From: Archangium violaceum
GTDB taxonomy: Bacteria; Myxococcota; Myxococcia; Myxococcales; Myxococcaceae
Direction: 5' to 3'
Length of the DNA stretch: 64,000 nt
Assembly: GCF_016859125.1 (NCBI RefSeq)
Contig: NZ_CP069338.1
Coordinates: 5,023,501 to 5,087,500, forward strand
Below are positions 1 to 8,693 of the stretch, piece by piece (position 1 is the stretch's first letter; each line of letters begins with the position of its first letter). The notes under the pieces were generated by a model. The model made no database searches, was not told where the DNA came from, and was given only the letters and a program-made list of their open reading frames with translations. Position numbers and translations under genes: made by a program.

Positions 1-594
1 TCCGCCGGACCGATCTTCATCGAGAATGGCACCGGTGCGTCGCCGCCTCCGGCGAGGATCGGTTCGAGCGATCCCGAGTCGGCGCTGATCCTGTTCGACT
101 CGAGCGAGCTCCAGGATGGAACCCGATGGTCGGCGCGCTGGCTCAAGCCCTCGGAGGGCCTCGCGGTCGGCATGCCCTTCGAGGTGGCGGCCAACCTGAC
201 GAGCAGTCCGTCTCCCCGGCTGATTCCGCTGCTGGATGGCGAGCTCGGGCTGCGGGCCGGAGAGGTCTGGCTGGGTCGGTTCCGGCCATTCCAGAAGCAG
301 TTGCTGCTCGCCGCGCCGTGGCTCGCCGTACAGCCTGGGTACGAGGTCGCGCCGATCGGCACCGGGCGTGGGTACGGCCTGTTCTCGCCCGGCGGCGACT
401 TCGCATGCATGAACTTCCTGGTGGTGCGCACGCCAACGGGGGAGGTTTGCGGAGAAGTGGTGCTCCCGACGCCCCCACCCCCGTGTCAGGAGTCGTCGAT
501 TCGGGTGACGCGCGTGGGGACGCTGCTCCAGTTCGCGCCGTTCTTCTCGGAGCCGGGGAGCCGGATCCGGTGGTGGAGCGGGCTGCTGGATTGA
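1..594 (+). CDS. C-terminal part of an unrecognised protein (5' end outside window)
   Basis: The reading frame is open from the first base to a TGA at 592-594, giving at least 197 residues with strong GC-third-position bias, so this is the end of a real gene whose start lies upstream. The visible part contains a line of aliphatic beta-strand-like segments (around GELGLRAGEVWLGRF and QLLLAAPWLAV), a proline run near the end and a final FFSEPGSRIRWWSGLLD. No catalytic motif, signal or membrane segment is visible in this portion. I do not recognise the family. It is on the same strand as the NUDIX gene that follows after 149 bases, with no obvious terminator between. Confidence 0.7.
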   Translation, partial: SAGPIFIENGTGASPPPARIGSSDPESALILFDSSELQDGTRWSARWLKPSEGLAVGMPFEVAANLTSSPSPRLIPLLDGELGLRAGEVWLGRFRPFQKQLLLAAPWLAVQPGYEVAPIGTGRGYGLFSPGGDFACMNFLVVRTPTGEVCGEVVLPTPPPPCQESSIRVTRVGTLLQFAPFFSEPGSRIRWWSGLLD

Positions 595-743
595 AGCGGC
601 CGGGCTGCTGCATTGCGCTGCTGCTCGCGGGGCTCACCGACGTGGACGCCTCCCTCACCAGGGGCGTCATGTTCGCGGTGGTGGGTGGGTGGAACTTCGC
701 CGCTGGCCGTTGCTCGTGTTCGGTGCCACCCTGGAGGTGGCCC

Positions 744-1283
744 ATGAGCATCGAGACGATCTCTTCGAGGGAAGTCTACCGGAACCGCTGGATGACCGTG
801 CGCGAGGACACCCTCCGCAGGCAGGACGGCACGAGCGGCATCTACGGTGTCGTCCACAAGCCGGACTTCGCGCTCGTCATCCCCTACGAGGACGGCGCGT
901 TCCATCTGGTGGAGCAGTACCGCTACCCCGTGAAGGAACGCTCCCTGGAGTTCCCCCAGGGCTCCTGGGAGGAGCGGGCGGACGCGCCGCCCGAGACTCT
1001 CGCCGCGGGCGAGCTCCAGGAAGAGACCGGGCTGGTGGCCGGGCGCATGACGTACCTCGGTCACCTCTTCAACGCGCCTGGATACTCGACGCAGGGCATG
1101 CACGTCTTCCTCGCGGAGGAGCTGTCCTCGGGCCCCCAGCGCCTGTCCCCCGAGGAGAGCGACCTGGTGGTCACCCGCGTCACGGTCGAGGAGTTCGAGG
1201 CGCTCGTCCTCGCGGGACGCATCAAGGATGCGTCCAGCGTCTCGGCCTACGGCCTGCTGCGCATGAAGAAGCGCCTGCCCTGA
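744..1283 (+). CDS. NUDIX hydrolase (ADP-ribose pyrophosphatase-like)
   Basis: A 179-residue protein that probably hydrolyses nucleoside diphosphates linked to another moiety, such as ADP-ribose or a nucleotide sugar, in the cytoplasm. The fold signature is PQGSWEE followed by GELQEETGL at about residues 72-99. This is a Nudix box in which the usual arginine of REUxEExGU is replaced by glycine, while the metal-binding EE pair is kept. The loop before it is two residues longer than the 23-residue consensus. The start at 744 was chosen because GGAGGTGG lies just before it and the residues upstream in the frame look non-coding. Substrate cannot be read from the sequence. The gene stands alone and converges with the gene on the opposite strand. 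Confidence 0.85.
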   Translation: MSIETISSREVYRNRWMTVREDTLRRQDGTSGIYGVVHKPDFALVIPYEDGAFHLVEQYRYPVKERSLEFPQGSWEERADAPPETLAAGELQEETGLVAGRMTYLGHLFNAPGYSTQGMHVFLAEELSSGPQRLSPEESDLVVTRVTVEEFEALVLAGRIKDASSVSAYGLLRMKKRLP

Positions 1284-1294
1284 ACGCCTCGCAC

Positions 1295-3100
1295 TCACTC
1301 GCCGAGAAGGATGGCTTCCAACTCCGGGTCCTCGGCTTCATCCGAGACGAGGGGGTTGGAGTCGTCCGGATCGAACCCGTAGATGGAGTAGCCCGGGGGA
1401 ACGGGGCCATCGTTGTGGCACATCACGACGCGAGGAGGAGCACCCACACCATCGCCGTCGTTGTCCGGGTAGAGGACGCGCCAGAGGTAGAGGGCGGGGT
1501 TGGTGTCGTCGCAGTCGTTGCCGGATGCGGTGGAGGCGTAGGGAGGAGGCAGCGTCGAGCCCGTGCACACCTCGCCGGTGGTGGACGCGGTGCGGCCGTC
1601 ACCATCGGCATCCACGTACGCGTAGGCGAGATTCCGCCAGCGTAGAGCGTCATCCGGGGCGCAGTCGGAGCCCTGGAGCGAGTAGCCCGTGGGCAAGGCG
1701 CCGTCCGTGCAGAAGGACTCCACGCTTCCGGCACCCACGCCATCCCCGTCCGCATCCGCGTAGGCCTGGAAGCCCTGGTACACGTCCGCGCGGGAGTCGT
1801 CGCAGTCGTTGCCCCGGGAGGTGTTCGTGTAGCCCGCGGGCAGACTGGCACCGACGCAGAGGGAGCCGCCGGCGGCCACGGTGAAGGAGTCTCCGTCGGC
1901 ATCGCGGTACTGGTAGGTGAGGCCCTGCCAGAGCGAGGCGTCCTCGGGCGCGCAGTCCGTGCCCTTGTCCGAATAGCCGGACGGCCGCGTGGGGCCCGCG
2001 CAGAGCGCCACGCTGGAGCCCGCGCCCACGCCGTCATGGTCCGTGTCCGGGAAGAGGTTCCAGGCGACGCGCGCCGCCGCGTTGGTGTCATCGCAGTCGG
2101 TGGGGCCGCTGGACCAGGTGGCGTATCCGCTCGGGAGGGAGGAGCCGCTACACACCTGCCCCCATGAGGGCACCCAGGCTCCGTCCCCATCCGCGTCACG
2201 GTAGGAATAGGACTGCATCTCCGAGCGATACCTGTCCTCCGGAGCACAGTCGCCCGCGGTCCGGACGTAGCCGGGCTCCGGATACGAACCGGAGCAGCGC
2301 TGTTCCACTGGCTCGCTGCCCACGGTGTCACGGTCGACGTCGGGGTACAGGTCGAGCCACTGCCACCGATCCGCGCGAGTGTCATCGCAGTCGGTCTGAG
2401 CGGCGGGCTCGAGACGGTAGCCCGTTGGCAGCACTCCATTGCCACCACACACCGTGCCCTCCTCGGGCACGGTGGCTCCATCCCCGTCCGCGTCCCGGAA
2501 GCGGTAGCTGACCTGCTTGAAGCGCGAGGCGTCTCGGGGCTCGCAGTCCGTTGCCGCCTCGAAGGTGCCCGGAGGCAACGTGGCGCCGACGCAGCGCCGC
2601 ACGGGCTCGCCGCCTCCGAAGCCATCCTTGTCCTCGTCCGTGAACAGCATGCGCTCGGCCCACACCGCCGGGTTCGAGTCGTCGCAATCGTTCCCGCCCG
2701 GGGTCTGCGTGTAGCCCGTCAGCTCCGTGCCGACACACGCGGTGACGAGGGGGCCCGTGCCCACTCCGTCCTGGTCGGTATCGGCGTAGTAGGGCCCCTC
2801 CAGCGTCCGCCACCGCTTGGAGTCCTGGGGCGCGCAGTCGCCTGCCTGGGCCGCGGCGGTCGAGGGCAGGTCCTTCCCGGCACAGACCCAGATCAGCTCG
2901 CCGCTTCCATACCCGTCCTTGTCCGCATCGTCATAGGCCTGCACCCGCTTCCACCGCAGGGCGGAGTTGGAGTCGCAGTCCTCGCCGTTCACGACTCCGT
3001 CCCCGTCCGCGTCCTCGTTCGCTCCCGTACCATCCCCACCACAGCCGAGCTGGACGCCGCCCAGCGTCAGCGCGAGCGCCAACCACATCCATCGCGTCAT
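1295..3100 (-). CDS. MopE-like lipoprotein with about eleven Ca2+/metal-binding loops
   Basis: A roughly 600-residue secreted lipoprotein. The N-terminus is a signal peptide ending in VQLGCGG (lipobox). The mature part consists of about eleven imperfect repeats, each with an acidic DxDxDG-type loop (DADKDGYG, DTDQDGVG, DEDKDGFG, DADGDGVG, DNDGDGVG and others) followed by a conserved cysteine and a DCDD(S/T)N or DCAPED turn. This is the pattern of the MopE-type putative metal-binding motif seen in Myxococcota and Methylococcus proteins, where the loops are thought to bind calcium. The two cysteines per unit suggest disulfide-braced repeats outside the cell. ATG 3100 is preferred over GTG 3112 because the ribosome-binding GGAGGGG lies between them. 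Ligand and partner are unknown. Confidence 0.85.
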   Translation of the reverse strand: MTRWMWLALALTLGGVQLGCGGDGTGANEDADGDGVVNGEDCDSNSALRWKRVQAYDDADKDGYGSGELIWVCAGKDLPSTAAAQAGDCAPQDSKRWRTLEGPYYADTDQDGVGTGPLVTACVGTELTGYTQTPGGNDCDDSNPAVWAERMLFTDEDKDGFGGGEPVRRCVGATLPPGTFEAATDCEPRDASRFKQVSYRFRDADGDGATVPEEGTVCGGNGVLPTGYRLEPAAQTDCDDTRADRWQWLDLYPDVDRDTVGSEPVEQRCSGSYPEPGYVRTAGDCAPEDRYRSEMQSYSYRDADGDGAWVPSWGQVCSGSSLPSGYATWSSGPTDCDDTNAAARVAWNLFPDTDHDGVGAGSSVALCAGPTRPSGYSDKGTDCAPEDASLWQGLTYQYRDADGDSFTVAAGGSLCVGASLPAGYTNTSRGNDCDDSRADVYQGFQAYADADGDGVGAGSVESFCTDGALPTGYSLQGSDCAPDDALRWRNLAYAYVDADGDGRTASTTGEVCTGSTLPPPYASTASGNDCDDTNPALYLWRVLYPDNDGDGVGAPPRVVMCHNDGPVPPGYSIYGFDPDDSNPLVSDEAEDPELEAILLGE

Positions 3101-3133
3101 GCTCCCCTCCACTTGTCCGTGTCCGAGGTGTGA

Positions 3134-3499
3134 TCAGCGGCGGATGAGGCGGCAGCCTCTCAGTTCCTTGGGCTCCCAGTCGTTGAGGTAGCGCACCTCG
3201 AGCAGGTACTGGCCGGGCTTGCTCATGGAGATGAGCGACAGGCGCTCGCACGTGCGTAGGCGCTCGCCGTAATTCTGGTACGAGTAGTCGGCACCGAACT
3301 CGAGAGTCCGGGGGGTTGACTCTCCCCGGACGATGCCGGTGAGCGAAACACGATTGTTATAGTCCGAGTAGATCGTCCCGTAGTCATCCACCGTCTCGAA
3401 GATGGTGACCTCATCGGATGTGGACTGCGCCGCGGCAAGGGTCAGCGGCGACAGCGTGAGCAGGAGCGTGGCGGCGGAAGCGAGCGTCTTGAGCGTCAT
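3134..3499 (-). CDS. Small secreted hypothetical protein
   Basis: A 121-residue protein that I do not recognise. It starts with a clear Sec signal peptide (hydrophobic core ATLLLTLSPLTLAAAQ, probable cleavage after AAA). The mature part of about 95 residues has two cysteines (in RTCERL and RGCRLI) that could form a disulfide, and alternating hydrophobic residues suggesting a small beta fold. The ending GQYLLEVRYLNDWEP resembles a domain that reports force or sugar binding, but no family can be named. The ATG at 3499 is preceded by a GGGGGG tract. It lies 33 bases upstream of the MopE-like gene on the same strand, so the two may be co-transcribed as a secreted pair. Confidence 0.65.
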   Translation of the reverse strand: MTLKTLASAATLLLTLSPLTLAAAQSTSDEVTIFETVDDYGTIYSDYNNRVSLTGIVRGESTPRTLEFGADYSYQNYGERLRTCERLSLISMSKPGQYLLEVRYLNDWEPKELRGCRLIRR

Positions 3500-3664
3500 G
3501 ATGGTGGGTCCCCCCCATTGGGTGTGTTCGCGCTCCCTCACCCCGGCCTGGGAGGAAGCGGAGCGCTTCCTATACTCCAGGTCCGAGTGCCACCGCGAGC
3601 AGTTCACCAAGGCCCACATCCAGCGGAATGTTGCAGGCCTGGGTGTCGCGATGGATGTGGCGGA

Positions 3665-5242
3665 CTACAGCTTGCCCGCGCCGACGTTCGCCAGGATCGC
3701 GGCCTTGGCGTCGTCCGCCGTCTTCAGTGTGTAGCCATAGGGCGGCGTCCAGAGGTTGGCCACCGGGATTCCGTCACAGCCCTGCAACTCCACGTCGATC
3801 GTCGCCGTCATGGGCTTGCCCGCGTCGTCCTTGTTGCTGATGAAGCGGGCCCCCCTGCTGCGGAAGCTCACCCCCTTGCCATGATCGACCACCAGCTTGC
3901 CGCAGACCTCCTTCGGCTTCAGGGTCTTCATGTTGTAGTAGTTGTTCTCGGCCAGGATGTCGGCCTTGTAGCCCACGCCGATCGCGCTCTCGAACTTGAC
4001 GTCAGACGCGGCCGCGCCGGGGGGGAGGGTGCCATTGGCGACGCTCGGCCTGGTGTCGCCCGTCACCAGGTTGTTGTAGATGTGCACCTGGCCATAGCGC
4101 ACGCGCGGCGTCCGGCTGTTCACGCCTTCCCAGTGGTTTCCGGTGAAGGTGACATGGAGACGGCCTTCATCGCTCCACTGCCGCCCGGCATCGCTGTTGC
4201 CCACCAGGCTCATCTTGCCGTGCACGGTGAAATGGCTGTTGGAGATGGTGACGTAATCGGAGCCACGCACCACGTCCAGGCCTCCGTCATGGCGGGTATC
4301 CGAGGACAGGGACGAAGGCGTCGGCAGATCCGTCAGGGTGATGTGGTCGATCCAGACATTCTGCGCCCAGGAGACGCAGATGCCGTCGGCATAGGCATTG
4401 GCCGAATCCTCCGGGTTCACGTCCCACATGACGTCGATGGCCAGGTTGCGGACGATGACGTTGCGCGTCCAACCCGGGAAGGTGTCCGGGTTCTTGCCCG
4501 CGGCCACCCAGGCCTTGAAATCCACCTCGAAGTTGCCGTTCTCGTTGCCGATCAGGAGCTGCGTACCGGAAATCCTGGCGGGTCTGCCATTCGCGTCGTT
4601 GATTCCCACGAGCGTGGTGTTGGACGGAATGAAGAGGGAGCCACCGCTCTTCAGATCGTCGAAGCTGGTGTACTCCCGGAACACGCCCCCATCCACCCGG
4701 AAGTCGATGTGCCCGACGACCCGGATGATCTTGGGCTCGTTCCGGGCCTCGCGGATGGCATTGACCAGCTGCTCCTTGGTGAAGACGGTGTAGATCCGGT
4801 TGGCCGCCGCCGAGGAGCCGCCGGTGACCAGCACCTGGCGATGCGTGCCAGCCGCTCCGTTGCGCGCCCAGGCGTGCCAGCCTTCCAGGGGGGCCGTCTC
4901 GCGCTCGAAGGTCAGCACGCCGCCCGTTGGATCACTCGTGGCCGGCACGATGTTCGGGACCACCGGCGCGGGCTTGTAATTGGACGGATCATGGCCGCTC
5001 TCCGTCTCGACCGGAGCACTGTAGGTCCGGGTCCCGGCCTTCGGCAGCAACAGAGGTGCCGTGGTATCCGTCAGGGTCTTCGCGTCGATCACCGCGGCGG
5101 GCGCGGCCACGGCCGCCAGTGAGCCGGTGGTCATGAGAGGGCTCGTGACGGAACCGTCATCACCTCCACAGGCCGCCATCAGCGCTACCGCCAGAAACAC
5201 CGTCGAAGACGTCATTCCCTTCTTCTTGGATTCCACTTTCAT
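3665..5242 (-). CDS. Pectate lyase family 1 (PelC-type), secreted lipoprotein
   Basis: A 525-residue extracellular polysaccharide lyase of the PL1 right-handed beta-helix type, expected to cleave polygalacturonate by beta-elimination with calcium. The N-terminus has a signal with a cysteine after ALMAA, followed by a low-complexity linker. Family motifs are present in order: YADGICVSWAQNVWIDHITL (calcium/active-site strand), GGLDVVRGSDYVTISNS, and RTPRVRYGQVHIYNN with the catalytic arginine region. The coil then continues to the C-terminus. The start 5242 was chosen because it begins the signal peptide; the frame extends upstream without sense. The gene is monocistronic, preceded by an AT-rich region at 5330-5380. 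Pectate lyases in myxobacteria serve plant-debris feeding; that role is inference. Confidence 0.88.
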   Translation of the reverse strand: MKVESKKKGMTSSTVFLAVALMAACGGDDGSVTSPLMTTGSLAAVAAPAAVIDAKTLTDTTAPLLLPKAGTRTYSAPVETESGHDPSNYKPAPVVPNIVPATSDPTGGVLTFERETAPLEGWHAWARNGAAGTHRQVLVTGGSSAAANRIYTVFTKEQLVNAIREARNEPKIIRVVGHIDFRVDGGVFREYTSFDDLKSGGSLFIPSNTTLVGINDANGRPARISGTQLLIGNENGNFEVDFKAWVAAGKNPDTFPGWTRNVIVRNLAIDVMWDVNPEDSANAYADGICVSWAQNVWIDHITLTDLPTPSSLSSDTRHDGGLDVVRGSDYVTISNSHFTVHGKMSLVGNSDAGRQWSDEGRLHVTFTGNHWEGVNSRTPRVRYGQVHIYNNLVTGDTRPSVANGTLPPGAAASDVKFESAIGVGYKADILAENNYYNMKTLKPKEVCGKLVVDHGKGVSFRSRGARFISNKDDAGKPMTATIDVELQGCDGIPVANLWTPPYGYTLKTADDAKAAILANVGAGKL

Positions 5243-5348
5243 GAGGTCCTGTCTCTCTTTGAGAAAGCAGTCGTTGTTCCCGAGTGGGGGCGCGCCAATC
5301 CCAGGGCACTCCAAGCAGCAGCGCGAGGAGTGATGGCGCATTTGTTTT

Positions 5349-5361
5349 ATATCTGGGATAT
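5349..5361. promoter_or_regulatory. Short palindrome in AT-rich region upstream of pectate lyase
   Basis: ATATC-TGG-GATAT is a perfect inverted repeat inside the only clearly AT-rich stretch upstream of the pectate lyase gene, about 107 bases before its start. It could be an operator or part of the promoter; nothing in the sequence names the regulator. Confidence 0.3.
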
Positions 5362-5406
5362 CACGAATTACACATGTTTCTTGGTGTGGGATGGTTTTTC
5401 CACGGG

Positions 5407-5514
5407 ATGAAACTCCGGGCCAGCCAACTGCTCGGCGACATGGGTGACACGGCCGCCGTGGAGCGCTGGCTGCTGGAGCAGGACGCCGCGCGCGCCACCA
5501 CGGGCCCCCACTGA
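5407..5514 (+). pseudogene. Possible C-terminal gene scrap
   Basis: A short frame reading from MKLRASQLLGDMGDT to a stop at 5514 has coding-like base use (35 codons) but no ribosome-binding site, sits in a region of gene debris and cannot fold as a recognised domain. It may be the tail of a lost helical-repeat gene. The upstream sequence 5243-5406 is AT-rich and shows no coding signal. Low certainty. Confidence 0.25.
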
Positions 5515-5585
5515 GCGCGACAGACACGCCCCCACCCCCACCCACGGCGAGCAGACCGTTGAAGTCCTGTCTGGTAGAGGAGGCC

Positions 5586-6080
5586 ATGGACACCTACGAG
5601 CCCTTCCTCTCCTCGGACTCGCCCTGGCCGCGGGCTTCCTCATCGGCCAGGAGCGCGAGTATTCGGCGCCGGATCCGCGCGAGGGCCGGGAATCCTTCCT
5701 CGGCGGCTCGCGCACCTACCCGCTGGTGTCGCTGGCGGGAGCGGCCTCGGTGCTGGTGGCGCGCCAGTTCGGCCCGTGGTTGATGCTGCTGTCGCTCGCG
5801 GCGCTGGGGGCGTTGCTGGTGGTGTCCTATGCGGGAGACGTGCGGCAGGGCCGCTCGCACGGGCTCTCCTCGGAGGTGTCGCTGCTGCTCAGCTACCTGC
5901 TGGGGCGCTCGCGCTGACGCAGGGGGTGCTCGAGCCCACGCGGGTGAAGGTGCTGGTGGTGGCGGGCCTCACGGTGGTGGCCACCACGCTGCTGTCCATG
6001 AAGCCGGCGCTGCATGTCTTCCTCGGCCGGCTGCAGCGGCGGGACGTGTCGGCCGGAGTGCTGGCCTGGAGCACCTTCTC
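5586..6080 (+). pseudogene. Frameshifted and truncated MgtC/DUF4010-like membrane protein
   Basis: The start MDTYEPFLS at 5586 matches the usual beginning of MgtC-N/DUF4010 membrane proteins. The coding sense then jumps frame near 5607 to GLALAAGFLIGQERE, with the family pattern of a first helix ending in GxERE, and runs through helices SLAGAASVLVARQFG and LMLLSLAALGALLVVSYAG. At about 5913 it hits a stop (LLGRSR), but the sense continues in a third frame as ALALTQGVLEPTRVKVLVVAGLTVVATTLLSMKP. Each jump is explained by one missing base in a C-run or G-run. The frame then breaks at about 6080, where an unrelated coding segment begins, so only the N-terminal third of the family survives. Assembly error could explain the shifts but not the fused tail. 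Confidence 0.7.
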
Positions 6081-6308
6081 CAGTTGTCCTTCCAGGAGGG
6101 GCGCTACGAGGCCTCGTTCTCGAACTGGGGCGCCCGGTTCTCGTCCCAGGCGGTCCTCGGTTATCGCCATGACCTGTCCGATTCGTTCGGACTTTCCGCG
6201 CAGCTCGCCTTCCCGCTCACCCACATGCTCGGCGAGCTCTTCGACGGGGACACCGGGTTGCTCGCGGTCGGACTGGTGTGGAGGCCCGGAGGCGGGAAGG
6301 AACCCTAG
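6081..6308 (+). pseudogene. C-terminal fragment of a beta-barrel-like protein
   Basis: From about 6081 a different reading frame carries good coding sense: FQEGRYEASFSNWGARFSSQ, then AVLGYRHDLSDSFGLSAQLA and a tail ending GLLAVGLVWRPGG with a stop at 6306-6308. The alternating polar and hydrophobic residues and the VGLVW near-terminal strand resemble the last strands of an outer-membrane beta-barrel. It has no start of its own and is joined directly to the broken MgtC-like gene, so it looks like the remainder of a gene whose front was deleted. Confidence 0.5.
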
Positions 6309-6327
6309 CGGGGCTGTCGCTGGGCGT

Positions 6328-7485
6328 TCACGCGGCGGCGTTCATCGGGCGGATGTCGCGCGGCCTGCCCAGCCGCAGGGCCTCGCTCGCCGGTCCTTCG
6401 AGGTAGCGGGTGAAGAGGTCCAGGATGGTGCCGCGGGCGCTCCGGTCCGGCACGTAGAGGCGCTGCTCCGCTGGCCGATCGGGGAAACGGATGGCAACGG
6501 CGTCCGGCGGCGAGCCGTCCTCCGGGGAAACCTCCCGGAAACCCATGCGCGAGGCGAAGTCCGCCCAGTTCCCTCCGTCGGGAAGCAACGGGAAGCAGTG
6601 GAAGGAGCCATCACGGGACTCCGGGTAGAGGGTCAGCAGCAGCAGACCCGGCTTCACCGCGCCGAGCACCTCGTGGAGGACGGGGTGTCCGAAGATGGTG
6701 GGCCGCTGGAGGATGAGCGCCTGCTCCTGGAGGGCCAGCAGCACGTTGGCCTCATGGATGAGCTGGCGGCGACTGGCCTCGAGCGGCGTCCCCTGTACGT
6801 GCGGCCCCAACTCGCGGGTCTGGCGATAACGGGCGAATCCGGCGCGGATGAAGCCCAGCGAGTCGTCGAGCCGCTCGTCCGCGATGGCCTCGCCGAGGGC
6901 CTCCAGCCCGTTGCGACCCTCGGACTCCGCGCGGAGGAAGAGGTCGAAGGCGAAACCCAGCCGGTGGTACAGCTCGGTGTTGGCCTCCACGAGCGCCGAG
7001 CGGACGCGCCAGGTCACCTCGGTCAACCAGGGGCCGACGCTCATCAGCCGCCGCGCATCCACCAGCAGGGAGGAGGAGCCGGTGGAGTTGAGCCTCCGCA
7101 GCGCCGTCTGCCCGATGATGTTCAGGATCCGATCGGCGCGGGCACTGGCGAGGAAGCCCTGGAGGGCGCGGAGCTGACCGGCGGGAGAGGCGCTCCGGGT
7201 GCCGAAGGCGTACAGGAAGCTCTCGGTGCCGCGAATCCAGGAGCCCACCTCGCGGGTGGCGTACCGGGCGAAGGTCAGCCAGGTCGAGTAGGGCGTGCCT
7301 CCCAGGTAGCGCAGCAGGGAGGCGTCGAGCTCCTGGTAGGTGGCGATGATGTGGGCATTGGCGCGGACGCCACACAGGCCCCCGTGGCCTGGCCGCCACT
7401 CACGTGCCGGCCTCAGGTCGGGCAGCGCCATCGCGGGGTGGAGGAAGACGGAGTGGGGAAGGGGATTGAGTCGCTCGGGCGGCAT
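6328..7485 (-). CDS. Conserved-looking hypothetical protein
   Basis: A 385-residue protein I do not recognise. It lacks a signal peptide or membrane segments and is rich in alpha-helix, with a central region full of leucine/alanine heptads (DERLDDSLGFIRAGFARYRQ) and a C-terminal third that could be an alpha/beta domain (AVKPGLLLLTLYPE). The segment HIIATYQELDASLLRYLGG near residue 45 is the most distinctive stretch. Base composition matches the surrounding chromosome and the frame is uninterrupted, so it is very probably expressed. It runs convergent with the gene debris at 5.6-6.3 kb and divergent from the GlxA-type regulator, with which it may share the 160-base upstream space. Confidence 0.65.
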   Translation of the reverse strand: MPPERLNPLPHSVFLHPAMALPDLRPAREWRPGHGGLCGVRANAHIIATYQELDASLLRYLGGTPYSTWLTFARYATREVGSWIRGTESFLYAFGTRSASPAGQLRALQGFLASARADRILNIIGQTALRRLNSTGSSSLLVDARRLMSVGPWLTEVTWRVRSALVEANTELYHRLGFAFDLFLRAESEGRNGLEALGEAIADERLDDSLGFIRAGFARYRQTRELGPHVQGTPLEASRRQLIHEANVLLALQEQALILQRPTIFGHPVLHEVLGAVKPGLLLLTLYPESRDGSFHCFPLLPDGGNWADFASRMGFREVSPEDGSPPDAVAIRFPDRPAEQRLYVPDRSARGTILDLFTRYLEGPASEALRLGRPRDIRPMNAAA

Positions 7486-7646
7486 CCGCGTGTGCCTCGC
7501 TTCGGGGAAGGAGAAAAGTCACCGGTCCCAATGGAGCCCGAGGGGGGCGGATGTGATGGACGAGGGCGCGGCGGGCCGGGCGTCATGGCCTGAAATGTCC
7601 GGTCTCTGTCCGGAATGTGTGTGGGAACCGGTGCCGCACCCTCTCT

Positions 7647-8672
7647 ATGCTGCCGGGCATGCCGTCCTCCCGTTCTCTCCGGAGCATCGGAGCCGCCGCG
7701 TCCGCCCGTGCCCGGCATGTCGTGGTGCTCCTCCTGCCGCACGTCCACCTGCAGGACCTGGCCGGACCTGTCCAGGTGCTCTTCGAGGCCAACGGCTTCG
7801 GCGCGGACTACCGGCTGCGCTACTGCGCGCGGACTCCCGAGCTTCCTTCCGCGCAGGGACTGGTCTTCGCACGGCTGGAGCCGCTGCCCGACCCGCGCGG
7901 GCTGGACCTGGTGCTGGTTCCCGGCATCGACTCGCGCGCGCTGGACTCGCCAGGCGCGGCGGTGCCGGTGGCATGGCTGCGCGAGGCCCATGCCGCGGGC
8001 GCGCGGGTGGCGTCCATCTGCACCGGCGCCTTCGCCCTCGCGCAGGCGGGGCTGCTCGACGGCAGGTCATGCGCCACCCACTGGAAGCTCTGTGAGTTGC
8101 TCCAGCGCCGCCACGCGGAGGTGAAGGTGCTGGCGGACCGGCTCTTCGTGAAGGACGGCTCCGTCATCACCAGCGCGGGCGTGACGTCCGGCATCGACAT
8201 GGCGCTGTCCCTGGTCCAGGAGGACTACGGCCCGCTGGTGGTGGCGCGCGTCGCGAGGGAGATGGTCGTCTACCACCGGCGCGACGGGGAGCAGCGGCAG
8301 ACGTCCGTGTTCCTCGAGTACCGCACGCACCTGAGCCACGGCGTCCACAAGGTGCAGGACTGGATCGTGTCCAACCCGCGCGAGCACGCCACGCTGCCGC
8401 GCCTGGCGAGGCTGGCCGCGATGAGCCCGCGCAACCTCACGCGCGCCTTCCGGCAGGCGACCGGCATCAGCGTGAAGGACTTCTCGCGGCGCGTCCGCCT
8501 GGAGGTGGCCGCCCACCTGCTGGAGGACCCGGAGGCCCGGGTGGAGAGCGTCGCCACTCACTGTGGCTTCAAGGATGCGCGCCAGCTTCGCCGCCTCTGG
8601 AAGGAGGCTCATGGCGTGAGCCCCGCGCGGTGGAAGGCCGGGCGTCAGCGGACGCAGTCAGCGCCCCGATAG
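7647..8672 (+). CDS. GlxA-family transcriptional regulator (DJ-1/PfpI + AraC HTH)
   Basis: A regulator of about 341 residues with an N-terminal DJ-1/PfpI-like alpha/beta domain (HVVVLLLPHVHLQDLAGPVQ to about residue 190, including the nucleophile-elbow sequence ASICTGAFALAQAG) and a C-terminal AraC double helix-turn-helix. Typical AraC signatures are LARLAAMSPRNLTRAFRQATG and VATHCGFKDARQLRRLW. Members of this type usually activate nearby genes in response to a small ligand sensed by the DJ-1 domain. The start is uncertain: ATG at 7617, 7647 or 7659 all fit and none has a strong ribosome site. The next gene, 21 bases downstream, encodes an exported DJ-1 protein and is the obvious candidate target or partner. 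Confidence 0.88.
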   Translation: MLPGMPSSRSLRSIGAAASARARHVVVLLLPHVHLQDLAGPVQVLFEANGFGADYRLRYCARTPELPSAQGLVFARLEPLPDPRGLDLVLVPGIDSRALDSPGAAVPVAWLREAHAAGARVASICTGAFALAQAGLLDGRSCATHWKLCELLQRRHAEVKVLADRLFVKDGSVITSAGVTSGIDMALSLVQEDYGPLVVARVAREMVVYHRRDGEQRQTSVFLEYRTHLSHGVHKVQDWIVSNPREHATLPRLARLAAMSPRNLTRAFRQATGISVKDFSRRVRLEVAAHLLEDPEARVESVATHCGFKDARQLRRLWKEAHGVSPARWKAGRQRTQSAPR

Positions 8673-8693
8673 CGGGGCAGGAGTGGGAAGATC

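Noticed and set aside
7590-7616. Direct repeat TGTCCGG-TCTC-TGTCCGG before the GlxA-type gene
   Set aside because: The repeat is short, not palindromic and lies near an uncertain start; it could be chance in GC-rich DNA.
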